Source: JBARCX01 sp049794535
GTDB lineage: Bacteria; Pseudomonadota; Gammaproteobacteria; Xanthomonadales; Rhodanobacteraceae
Assembly (NCBI GenBank): GCA_049794535.1
Contig: JBARCX010000267.1
Span: 1-9,268, forward strand
Direction of reading: 5' to 3'
Length of the DNA: 9,268 nt
Position numbers and translations under genes: made by a program. Shown here one piece after another: positions 1 through 6,180 of the stretch. The notes beneath the pieces are model-generated. The model saw nothing but the letters and a program-made list of their open reading frames with translations, had not been told where the DNA came from and searched no databases. The stretch's first letter is position 1. Each line of letters begins with the position of its first letter.

Positions 1-854
1 GTTATGGCTACTCCACCCGAGAATCCGCTAGTAAGCAGCATCTCGAAGGGAGATCCCGCCGCGCCACCTGCGCCACCCGCGGCTTGCGTGGAAGTGCATG
101 CGGGTGATCCACCGCCCGCCCCACCACCACCTACACCAGTTACGTAGACAGAATTGGTTTGTGCGAGCGAAGTAAACGTAGATGCGCCAACACTCGTTAT
201 CGCAGCGCCATTAACTGAAACTTGCTGCACACCGCCGATGAGGGTGTAAACGGTTGTTCGAAGCAAGCGCCCGGTTGCCTGACCTAGCGCCATCGCTTGC
301 TGGGAGTTTTCTGCATTGGCAACCTGCACGGCACCACCGGTCTGCTCGAGCATCACCCAGGCGTTAAGCGTGCTATTCCAGACCACTTCAATGTCGCCGT
401 TGGCGATAATTTCACCACCTTGCAGCGCTGCATGACCTCCACCGACTAGCGTGCCGGCAGTAAGGCCATTGGGAGCGAAGGTCGAGGCGCCCGTGTTGGC
501 GTTTTTCGCTTTGAAGCGCAGCTTCAAACCATCAGTTATTGCAGTGACCGCTGGTGTGTATGTAACCGCGTAGTTGTTGGCCGTGCCAATATCAACGCCA
601 TAGTTCGACGTACCGCCCTGAAGGATGCCTTTGATGGCTGTCGCGAGCTGACTAAATTGATTCTTTGTTGGTGTAATACCAGCCGCAGCGAGAACATTGA
701 TCAATTCTTCCTGGACGGCATTGAGCCATTCAGCCGGTACGATGGTGGCGGGTATGCCGCCGGTGACACTTCCGTCCGTAAAAAAGCCCGGCGGCCCGGG
801 CGTGGTAGAAGCGGGCTGGGTGGCGGCCGCCGATGAGTTGTCAATCTGATACAT
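1..854 (-). CDS. Tail fibre protein, N-terminal part (3' end beyond window)
   Basis: Open from an ATG at 854-852 to the left edge: 284 codons without a stop, so the gene is cut by the window. The first ~75 residues (beginning MYQIDNSSAAATQPA, then a Pro/Gly-rich linker, then PAEWLNAVQEELINVL and a Gln-Leu-Ala-x-Ala-Ile-Lys helix) are the typical baseplate-proximal start of fibres in Mu-like and related prophages. Residues ~85-235 are beta-rich and low in charge. Residues ~241-268 are strongly Gly/Ala-rich (VGGGGAGGG, then GGAGGAAG), as in glycine-rich receptor-binding tips. The role is host recognition, corresponding by position to Mu S/gp49. The ATG follows the stop of the gp48-like gene by 6 bases, and a GTGAGG (864-859) that overlaps that stop can serve as ribosome binding site. 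The receptor-binding end, any assembly chaperone gene and any invertible cassette would lie to the left and cannot be judged. Confidence 0.88.
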   Translation of the reverse strand, partial: MYQIDNSSAAATQPASTTPGPPGFFTDGSVTGGIPATIVPAEWLNAVQEELINVLAAAGITPTKNQFSQLATAIKGILQGGTSNYGVDIGTANNYAVTYTPAVTAITDGLKLRFKAKNANTGASTFAPNGLTAGTLVGGGHAALQGGEIIANGDIEVVWNSTLNAWVMLEQTGGAVQVANAENSQQAMALGQATGRLLRTTVYTLIGGVQQVSVNGAAITSVGASTFTSLAQTNSVYVTGVGGGGAGGGSPACTSTQAAGGAGGAAGSPFEMLLTSGFSGGVAI

Positions 855-858
855 AGCG

Positions 859-864
859 CCTCAC
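859..864 (-). promoter_or_regulatory. Shine-Dalgarno of tail fibre gene
   Basis: On the minus strand GTGAGG overlaps the TGA stop of the gp48-like gene and lies 4 bases before the fibre ATG. The spacing is short but the match supports this start and implies translational coupling. Confidence 0.5.
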
Positions 865-1457
865 GAATATTGAAATTGAAGGGTGGTGTGCGCTGGCACG
901 GGAACCGCAAGCTCGCATTGGAGGACGGCATTGCCGGTGCTGCCCAATGGATCGCCGGCGGTGGATTGGCCGCAGAGAAAGGGTTCGGAGGTGTTTTCGG
1001 GCGCGTGGATGACCCAGGAGAAAAACCAGTCCTGCGATCCCACATGCTGCCCAGCACGGCTCTGTCCGCAGCGGAACGGGGCATCGTTAGTGACCGTGAC
1101 GGTGTAGCCAAACGCTGCAGCGAAGGCGATGAAGTACGCTGCACTTTGGCCGCCGCTATTGGTGAGCCTGGCCACGATCTGCTGCCTCTCCTGGATCAGT
1201 CCTGGTGCTGGTCCCGCACAGGGATCAGGCAGACCCAAAGCGAGTTGCCACTCCGGAACCATGTCCAATGCAGTCGCGGGAAACGCATCAGCGATCAGCG
1301 CGATGGCGGCCGCTGTAACGCGCTCGAAAGAAGGCGCAAAGCATGCGATCGTCTGATCTTGGATTGAGGCTGGATCCTTGCTCCATGCACGACCTCGAGG
1401 CATGAGGTTTTGCAACGCGGCATGGAAGTCGGCGACGGTGTACGCAGGCGTCGACAT
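861..1457 (-). CDS. YmfQ/DUF2313-family tail protein (Mu gp48-like)
   Basis: 198 aa. The N-terminal part has the family pattern of a helical start with a Pro-x-Gly-Arg-Ala-Trp motif (here MPRGRAW, residues ~19-25) followed by a VPEWQLALGLPDPC stretch at ~67-80. The C-terminal part has two copies of a short motif, FRCGQSRAG (~128-136) and FLCGQSTAG (~160-168), and ends with a Pro-Ala-His-Thr beta-strand. These are usual for this family, which in Mu-like phages sits between the J-like baseplate protein and the tail fibre and is thought to act at the baseplate or fibre attachment. Its exact job is not established. The ATG at 1457-1455 is one base after the TGA of the gp47-like gene (TGACATG) with no clear Shine-Dalgarno, so translation is probably coupled to the upstream gene. 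Confidence 0.93.
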   Translation of the reverse strand: MSTPAYTVADFHAALQNLMPRGRAWSKDPASIQDQTIACFAPSFERVTAAAIALIADAFPATALDMVPEWQLALGLPDPCAGPAPGLIQERQQIVARLTNSGGQSAAYFIAFAAAFGYTVTVTNDAPFRCGQSRAGQHVGSQDWFFSWVIHAPENTSEPFLCGQSTAGDPLGSTGNAVLQCELAVPVPAHTTLQFQYS

Positions 1458-1458
1458 G

Positions 1459-2628
1459 TCAGTACGACACGGTGCCGAGCACCGGAAGCTGGCCTAGCAC
1501 GTTGGCGATGTTCCCGGTGGGCGAGGCAATGACAAAGCCGGCCGTGCCCGCTATCGAGCCGATGGCCGACTCAATGGACGACAGATCCACAACAGCCGGC
1601 CCAGTGGCTGGCGTGGGCGTTCCCTGAGTAAGGAAAGCATCGGTAATAGCTGCCGATATTGCTGCCTGGATGGCGGTGGAGGGCGTACCGATGCCGGTAA
1701 TCGTGAAATTGATCGGATTCGGCGTCGATGCGCAGCCATAGACTAAGGCGGTAACGGGTTGCTCTGTGATGATGCCGTTGACGAAGGTCAGCTGATCGCC
1801 TGTCGCCACCGTTCCCCGCGGAGTCCCGGTCGGACCTTGGTCGTATTGCGAAACTCCATTGGAGCCGACGGGGAAGCCGCCGTTTCCCGCCTCCGCAATG
1901 TCCAACATGATGTAGACGACGACAGTGCCGCTGCCGAACCCATTCGGCGCGCACCAGGCGCGCGTGACGCCAGGTACGGCCAAGGCCCAGCGCACGTAGT
2001 CGCCGATATCGCCGCCGGCGGGCACGTTCTGATAGGCCTGCAGCATGCGAGTACGCAGCGCGGGATCTAGCTCGACGTCAGCGCCACCCGTGAAGGCCGT
2101 GGCCGCCATACCGCCGGACTGGATGCCAGCGATTGACGACTGTAGGGTGAGGACGGTACCGGCTGGCGTATTACCAGAGGCGCCATCACCTGTCGGGTTA
2201 TTGACCGGATCGATCGGCGGCAACACTGCGATGGCGGGAGCCGTGACCGTGCCGCCATTGACCGCGGCGGCAGCGGTCGTCTGATACACATAGCCATCGC
2301 CGCGCACCACCAGGGATCCGATTGGCAGCGGCGTTGTACCGGTGCCAGGAAAAGACACGGTGCCAGCGGCAGCGGTGGCGGCCTCGCGGAAAATATTCTT
2401 GAGAGCGGCCCAAGCCTCGAGGAACTCATCCTTTGCGGTATACGGGTTTGACTGCAGTGCGATGTAATCGAGGTAGCCGAATTCCAGATGCGACAGGCCG
2501 GCGAGCGCCGTGCCAAGAACATTGAGATTGGAAAAACGCAGCAGCCCGTCGGCACCCGGCAAGCCGGAGGTGATATCGGCAGCAACCTGGTTGCGCAGCG
2601 TCGATAGCGTGGGACGTTGAAAGGGCAT
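1459..2628 (-). CDS. Baseplate J-like wedge protein (Mu gp47-like)
   Basis: 389 aa, near the usual size for this family. The hallmark of Baseplate_J proteins is clear at residues ~181-226: GGADVELD, then a Leu-Arg-x-Arg helix, NVPAGGDIGDYVRWAL and VPGVTRAW. The N-terminal ~80 residues are helical (FGYLDYIALQSNPYTA, then DEFLEAWAALKNIF) as in P2 gpJ and Mu gp47. The middle is rich in Gly, Thr and Ala. The protein forms the wedges around the baseplate hub that change shape on sheath contraction. The ATG at 2628-2626 has at most a weak GGA upstream, and the gene is preceded by an intrinsic terminator, so its expression may be set separately from that of the genes before it. The downstream gene starts one base after its stop. 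Confidence 0.96.
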   Translation of the reverse strand: MPFQRPTLSTLRNQVAADITSGLPGADGLLRFSNLNVLGTALAGLSHLEFGYLDYIALQSNPYTAKDEFLEAWAALKNIFREAATAAAGTVSFPGTGTTPLPIGSLVVRGDGYVYQTTAAAAVNGGTVTAPAIAVLPPIDPVNNPTGDGASGNTPAGTVLTLQSSIAGIQSGGMAATAFTGGADVELDPALRTRMLQAYQNVPAGGDIGDYVRWALAVPGVTRAWCAPNGFGSGTVVVYIMLDIAEAGNGGFPVGSNGVSQYDQGPTGTPRGTVATGDQLTFVNGIITEQPVTALVYGCASTPNPINFTITGIGTPSTAIQAAISAAITDAFLTQGTPTPATGPAVVDLSSIESAIGSIAGTAGFVIASPTGNIANVLGQLPVLGTVSY

Positions 2629-2642
2629 GAAGGATTCCGGGC

Positions 2643-2669
2643 AATAAAAAAGCCGCCCGGAGGCGGCTT
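2643..2669 (-). terminator. Rho-independent terminator inside the tail operon
   Basis: On the minus strand an 8-bp perfect stem (AAGCCGCC paired with GGCGGCTT) is closed by the tetraloop TCCG, flanked by C and G. This is the very stable UNCG class. The stem runs into six T, then ATT. Positions: arms 2662-2669 and 2650-2657, loop 2658-2661, T-tract 2646-2651 (partly in the stem), trailing ATT 2643-2645. On the plus strand the A-run precedes the stem, so it points only along the operon. It lies about 30 bases after the stop of the gp46-like gene and about 15 before the start of the gp47-like gene, within transcribed phage structural genes. Confidence 0.85.
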
Positions 2670-2698
2670 GATGGAAAGGATTTGTCTAGCTCGTTAGA

Positions 2699-3145
2699 TC
2701 ACTCGATCTGATTCCATGCCCAGTTGTATTGGACCGTTACCGTGGTGCCGGACGGCTGCAGGAGCACGATGGTGATGGACAACGTGCTCAGGGGAATAAT
2801 GACTGTGGTGATCGTGATACTGGCCACGACATCGTCACCGATCATCCATTGCAGCGCTTCGGTGCAATAGACCTTGGCCTTTTTCGGAACATCGGCTGTC
2901 AGCTTGGACCGCGCCAGCAGCCATAGGCGCGATCCAATGGGATAGGTCTGGCCGATGTCGCCCCACCAACCGCGGCGATCATCCGACGCATCAGGGAGCG
3001 TATCGGAAGCATCGGCCACGCGATCGGTGAACAGGCTGATGAAGACGGCGGTGGTCAGATCATTGCCGCTGGCCAGGGCGCCGTCAGCGATGATCCAGTC
3101 GCCGTGCACATTGGCGACATTCCATACGGTGCTGATATCGGTCAT
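2699..3145 (-). CDS. GP46-family baseplate protein (Mu gp46-like)
   Basis: 148 aa. The family signature is seen as an Asp-Arg-Arg-Gly-Trp-Trp-Gly-Asp segment (~57-64), GSRLWLLARSK (~71-81) and a Tyr-x-x-Glu-Ala-Leu-x-Trp-Met-Ile segment (~93-102). It resembles Mu gp46 and, more loosely, the gpW/gp25-like baseplate proteins that sit at the inner baseplate where the sheath starts. The frame stays open well upstream of position 3145, but the ATG at 3145-3143 is chosen because it overlaps the stop of the spike gene in an ATGA and yields a protein that starts like its family. The upstream part of the frame is only the spike gene read out of frame. No Shine-Dalgarno is visible, so translation is probably coupled. 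The 70 bases after its stop hold an intrinsic terminator. Confidence 0.92.
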   Translation of the reverse strand: MTDISTVWNVANVHGDWIIADGALASGNDLTTAVFISLFTDRVADASDTLPDASDDRRGWWGDIGQTYPIGSRLWLLARSKLTADVPKKAKVYCTEALQWMIGDDVVASITITTVIIPLSTLSITIVLLQPSGTTVTVQYNWAWNQIE

Positions 3146-3714
3146 TGCAGCGGCGTCGGTGTTGAGGTGCCGGGACCATTCGTGTGGTCGTTGTACAGAA
3201 CGCGATCGGCGGCCATGCTGCGCACGCTGTCGCTCACATTTCCTGTCGCTACGATGTTTCCATTCACTTGCAGCGTCGGCGTATTCATCGTGACTTCGGT
3301 GCTCGCATTGATCGTTACCTGCGTCGCGTCGTTGACCGTTACCGGAGTGCCATTGGCGTTGATGACGATGCCGGCGTCCTCGGTGAGATAGATCGACTTG
3401 CCCCACAGGTCGTAAAGCTGCACCTCCCCTTCGTTGAGACCAGTTGGTCGGCTGGGCTGGTGACCTGTAGCAATCGCCACGCCGTTGGATCGATCACCAC
3501 CCAGAAAGATCACGATCACGTCTGAGGTGGGCGGCGGCCGCGAAGTGAGTCCGAACTCTGCGAGCCGTGGCGTTTTGTCCCTGGTCTCCAGCGCGCCGAG
3601 CTGGATTTGGAGCATCTGCACAGCGCCGGTATCGTTGCTGGTGGTTACCCTGCCCCGTCCGACGACCAGCTGAATACGTCGCCAGATACGTGCGACCGCG
3701 CCGGGATCACTCAC
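3142..3714 (-). CDS. Baseplate spike / assembly protein V-like (Mu gp45-like)
   Basis: 190 aa. The N-terminal half is the OB-fold-like domain of the gp45/gpV family: GRGRVTTSNDTGAVQMLQIQ, then LAEFGLTSRPP, then VIVIFLGGDRSNGVAIATG (~65-83) and GEVQLYDLWGKSIYLTEDAG (~96-115). From ~116 to 160 come short Thr/Val/Asn-rich strands (TVNDATQVTINAS, EVTMNTPTLQVNGN) expected of the trimeric beta-helix needle. The C-terminus reads YNDHTNGPG (~174-182). The family tip usually has an His-x-His metal-binding pair, and here the second His is Asn. The spike sits under the hub and pierces the outer membrane. The start is GTG at 3714-3712, overlapping the stop of the hub gene as GTGA. The stop overlaps the next start as ATGA. 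Confidence 0.94.
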   Translation of the reverse strand: MSDPGAVARIWRRIQLVVGRGRVTTSNDTGAVQMLQIQLGALETRDKTPRLAEFGLTSRPPPTSDVIVIFLGGDRSNGVAIATGHQPSRPTGLNEGEVQLYDLWGKSIYLTEDAGIVINANGTPVTVNDATQVTINASTEVTMNTPTLQVNGNIVATGNVSDSVRSMAADRVLYNDHTNGPGTSTPTPLQ

Positions 3715-4778
3715 GGCGTCACCGTCGGCACGTCGCCGAACATCGGCGTCAGCAGGATCGGCTCCGGCCGGAAGGCATCGGGCGTCATCAGCACCAGTTC
3801 CGCCGTGGTGCCATCGTCATTGGTACGAGAATAGGTCACTTCCCCGATCAGGAAATCGCTGGCCACCAGCTTCAGCAGTGGCAGAGTGATCGGTGCACTG
3901 GTGTTGGGCGTCCACAGCACGCCCGCCGAGTCGCGCCAGCTATCGACCTTGACCCGGACCATGCGGGAGTGCCCCGCGCGGCGCGCGCATTCCCACAGCG
4001 CCCGCTTTTGCGCCACACCGCCCTCGGGATCGTTCGCTTCGGCAATGATCACCATTTCGCGATGACGAATGACGGTCGGATCGGTTGCGGTATAGAGCAG
4101 GTTGCCGCTCTCGCCCAGGTCAGTGAGCACATTGACCGACTGCAGAAACGATCGGTAGGTGCTGAATTTTTGATCTGCCGAATATTCCACCGAGGCCGAT
4201 TGCACGTTCTGTCCCTGCACAAAGCCGCTAGCGGCACTGACCAACCCGACTTGTGTCAACAGCAAGCTGCCGTCGGGCTGGTCGTAGGCCAGCAGCGCGG
4301 AATAGCGGGAAATGCGCTCGATGATTTCGAACGCCGACTCACCGATCATCAGGTTGAACTGGGGGATGATCGGCAAGCCGGTGACGGCGCAGGCGACGGT
4401 GATTCCATAGACGGCTGCCAGCTTTTGTGCGATTCCGAAGGCAGATGAACCGCTGATCTGTCCGCCTTCCCATTCCGCGGCACAATCGACCAGGTCGCAG
4501 CATTTCGAGCGACCCATGACCCGAATGCTGTGCTGACCTTCAGCGATCGACGGAATGAACCGATCCACATAGCCGGTGATCACCAGATCGTTGCCCAGAC
4601 TGACCGTGCATGGCAGGCCTGGCTGAACGATCACTTTCGCCAGTTCACCGGGATACAGCTCGGTCATGCCGATGCTGAAATCCGAAGGAAGGCGTTCGAT
4701 CCCGCGTGTAATCCTGATATCCGTCCAGCCGGATATGGCCTGACCTCCAATGGTCAGGGTGAGATCGTCGCTGGCCAT
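3711..4778 (-). CDS. Baseplate hub protein (Mu P/gp44-like)
   Basis: 355 aa, slightly shorter than Mu gpP. Family features: an N-terminal beta domain with GWTDIRITRGIERLPSDFS (~17-35) and a Glu-Leu-Tyr-Pro-Gly segment, then TGYVDRF (~68-74) and an HSIRVMGRSKCCDLVDCAA stretch (~83-101), then a helical piece (FGIAQKLAAVYGI), AFEIIERISRYSALLAYDQP (~149-168) and a C-terminal domain. Proteins of this type resemble T4 gp27 and form the trimeric hub linking tail tube and spike. The ATG at 4778-4776 comes 10 bases after the TAG of the gp43-like gene. The upstream bases hold only a weak ribosome binding site. The stop overlaps the spike start, so hub and spike are translated in sequence, which fits their stacking in the particle. 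Confidence 0.95.
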   Translation of the reverse strand: MASDDLTLTIGGQAISGWTDIRITRGIERLPSDFSIGMTELYPGELAKVIVQPGLPCTVSLGNDLVITGYVDRFIPSIAEGQHSIRVMGRSKCCDLVDCAAEWEGGQISGSSAFGIAQKLAAVYGITVACAVTGLPIIPQFNLMIGESAFEIIERISRYSALLAYDQPDGSLLLTQVGLVSAASGFVQGQNVQSASVEYSADQKFSTYRSFLQSVNVLTDLGESGNLLYTATDPTVIRHREMVIIAEANDPEGGVAQKRALWECARRAGHSRMVRVKVDSWRDSAGVLWTPNTSAPITLPLLKLVASDFLIGEVTYSRTNDDGTTAELVLMTPDAFRPEPILLTPMFGDVPTVTP

Positions 4779-4788
4779 TGGGTTCTAT

Positions 4789-6180
4789 CTAGCTCGCCAA
4801 TGCCTGAAAGCTGGTCGGCATGAAGGCTGGATGGATGGGATTGCACTGATCGACCAGCTGCTCGGCGCGCGTCCCATCCTGATAGATGCGGTTGGCCAGC
4901 GTCAGCGAGGGCAATGGAGTGCGGAAATTGAACTGCTTCAATGGGGCAAGGTTGGCGCCATTGGCCGCCAGCACGGCCACTACGCTCTGGCGCAGGGAAC
5001 GCAGAGCACCGTACGTGGCGTCATCGCCATTATCGCCAGCGACCAAGATCTCGTTATCGATGCAGCATGTGACCAAGTTGCGCGTGGTGACCGCATCGTT
5101 GTACGAACTTGGCACATAGCTGGCGGCAGCTCGTGTGATCGCACCGATAGCTGCACGCCTGAGCAATGCCGCTGTTGCTGTGCCAGCGATTTGCTGCGCC
5201 GCACTGGTTTGACCCGTACCCACGGTGGATATGATGGGTGCAAATGCACCCAGAGTGTTGAACAGGCGCACCGCGTCGCCCGGGTTCACGATAGCCGTGG
5301 AAAGCGCGGCAGTCAGCGTCTGCGCTGCCGGCGGCAATATACTAACCGTTGCCGCGTCGAGCGCAACGGCGGCGAGCCCGAGAGAAGTAGCGGCCGTAGC
5401 CACCGCCGCGCGATCCTCTGCGCCTTGGGCTGTCAAGGTATTAATGGTCAGCAGACTGTTGCCCGAATTGGCTTGGCCAGCCTGATAGGCCGATGTGACA
5501 TTGGCATTGACGTAGCGGCCATAGTTGCCTGTGAGCAGGCTGGCCATGTTGATCAAGCTGGTCGCGTCGCGCGCTGCCTGACCCACCAGCACGGCAAAAC
5601 TCGCAGTCACGCCCATTACGGTGCCGACGATGGCATTGCCTAGACTAAGCACGCCAGTGACCGATCCCAGCCCCAGATTGACCGTTTCCGTCATCGAGGT
5701 GGCGTAGTCGGAACCGGCGGCACTATCGAGGCCGTCCGCCAATGTTCCGAGCGTGCCGCTGGTCGCTGTTGAAACGCTCGGGAACAGGCGATCGCCCGAT
5801 TCAATGAAGCTGAAACCAAGCTCAAAATACCGGCCAACATCCCAGCGTTCCGTAATTGCCAGCCCCCCATCTGGAATGCTCACCGTGAGCTGGCCGAGCG
5901 TCGGATGGACAAGGATGCCCGGGCCCGCCGTCTCCGCCGCTCCGATCATTGCAAGGCGCTGGCCGATGACGCTGCCGCCTCCATACACGAGGCTGTTTTC
6001 AATCAGAAAGCCGGTCAGGTTGATGCGACGAATCGAGCGACCAAGATCCTCCACATAGGGCTTGTCGCGCATGGGGTATTGATGCGGCACGCTGCGGCGC
6101 CCGAAACGAGACTCACCGCCAAGCACGGCGAAAGGCAGGCCGCGGTAGCTGGCCTGCTGAAGCTCATCCTGCCAGCTCAT
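4789..6180 (-). CDS. DNA-circularisation N-terminal domain tail protein (Mu N/gp43-like)
   Basis: 463 aa. Residues ~1-95 match the DNA_circ_N domain: a start with a Trp-Gln-Asp-Glu-Leu pattern, YRGLPFAV, an Arg-Phe-Gly-Arg-Arg segment, PMRDKPYVEDLGR and INLTGFLI, then a Gly-Pro-Gly-x-Leu-Val-His-Pro-Thr-Leu-Gly segment (~87-96) and a Phe-Glu-Leu-Gly-Phe-Ser-Phe strand. The rest is Ala/Thr/Ser-rich and mainly helical. Despite the name, in Mu-like phages this gene lies between tape measure and hub and is needed for tail building. A role at the distal tube/hub boundary is the likely reading, and circularisation of DNA is unproven here. The ATG at 6180-6178 overlaps the TGA of the tape measure gene (ATGA), with no good Shine-Dalgarno, indicating coupling. 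The stop is TAG. Confidence 0.93.
   Translation of the reverse strand: MSWQDELQQASYRGLPFAVLGGESRFGRRSVPHQYPMRDKPYVEDLGRSIRRINLTGFLIENSLVYGGGSVIGQRLAMIGAAETAGPGILVHPTLGQLTVSIPDGGLAITERWDVGRYFELGFSFIESGDRLFPSVSTATSGTLGTLADGLDSAAGSDYATSMTETVNLGLGSVTGVLSLGNAIVGTVMGVTASFAVLVGQAARDATSLINMASLLTGNYGRYVNANVTSAYQAGQANSGNSLLTINTLTAQGAEDRAAVATAATSLGLAAVALDAATVSILPPAAQTLTAALSTAIVNPGDAVRLFNTLGAFAPIISTVGTGQTSAAQQIAGTATAALLRRAAIGAITRAAASYVPSSYNDAVTTRNLVTCCIDNEILVAGDNGDDATYGALRSLRQSVVAVLAANGANLAPLKQFNFRTPLPSLTLANRIYQDGTRAEQLVDQCNPIHPAFMPTSFQALAS

Noticed and set aside
983..1076. Repeated FxCGQSxAG motif in the gp48-like protein as a novel duplication
   Set aside because: As far as I recall, two such motifs are a normal feature of the YmfQ/DUF2313 family, so this is not specific to this phage.
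701..1144. Minus-strand frame of 147 codons spanning the gp48/fibre junction
   Set aside because: It overlaps both real genes in another frame and is rich in Pro, Ser and Arg. The fibre and gp48-like frames both match known families.
2067..2585. Minus-strand frame of 172 codons inside the gp47-like gene
   Set aside because: It is a shifted frame of the J-like gene, Arg/Pro/Ser-rich without motifs. The J-like frame has clear family motifs throughout.
3146..3406. Upstream extension of the gp46-like frame
   Set aside because: The frame is open but the added 87 residues are the spike gene read out of frame. The family start matches the ATG at 3145 and the ATGA overlap.
3567..4448. Long plus-strand open frame of 293 codons
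   Set aside because: It lies antisense to the hub and spike genes, is rich in Arg, His, Gln and Cys as expected from reading high-GC codons backwards, and resembles no family.
4750..5643. Long plus-strand open frame of 297 codons
   Set aside because: It is fully antisense to the gp43-like gene, has an unnatural composition with many Arg and Cys, and no ribosome binding site or recognisable domain.
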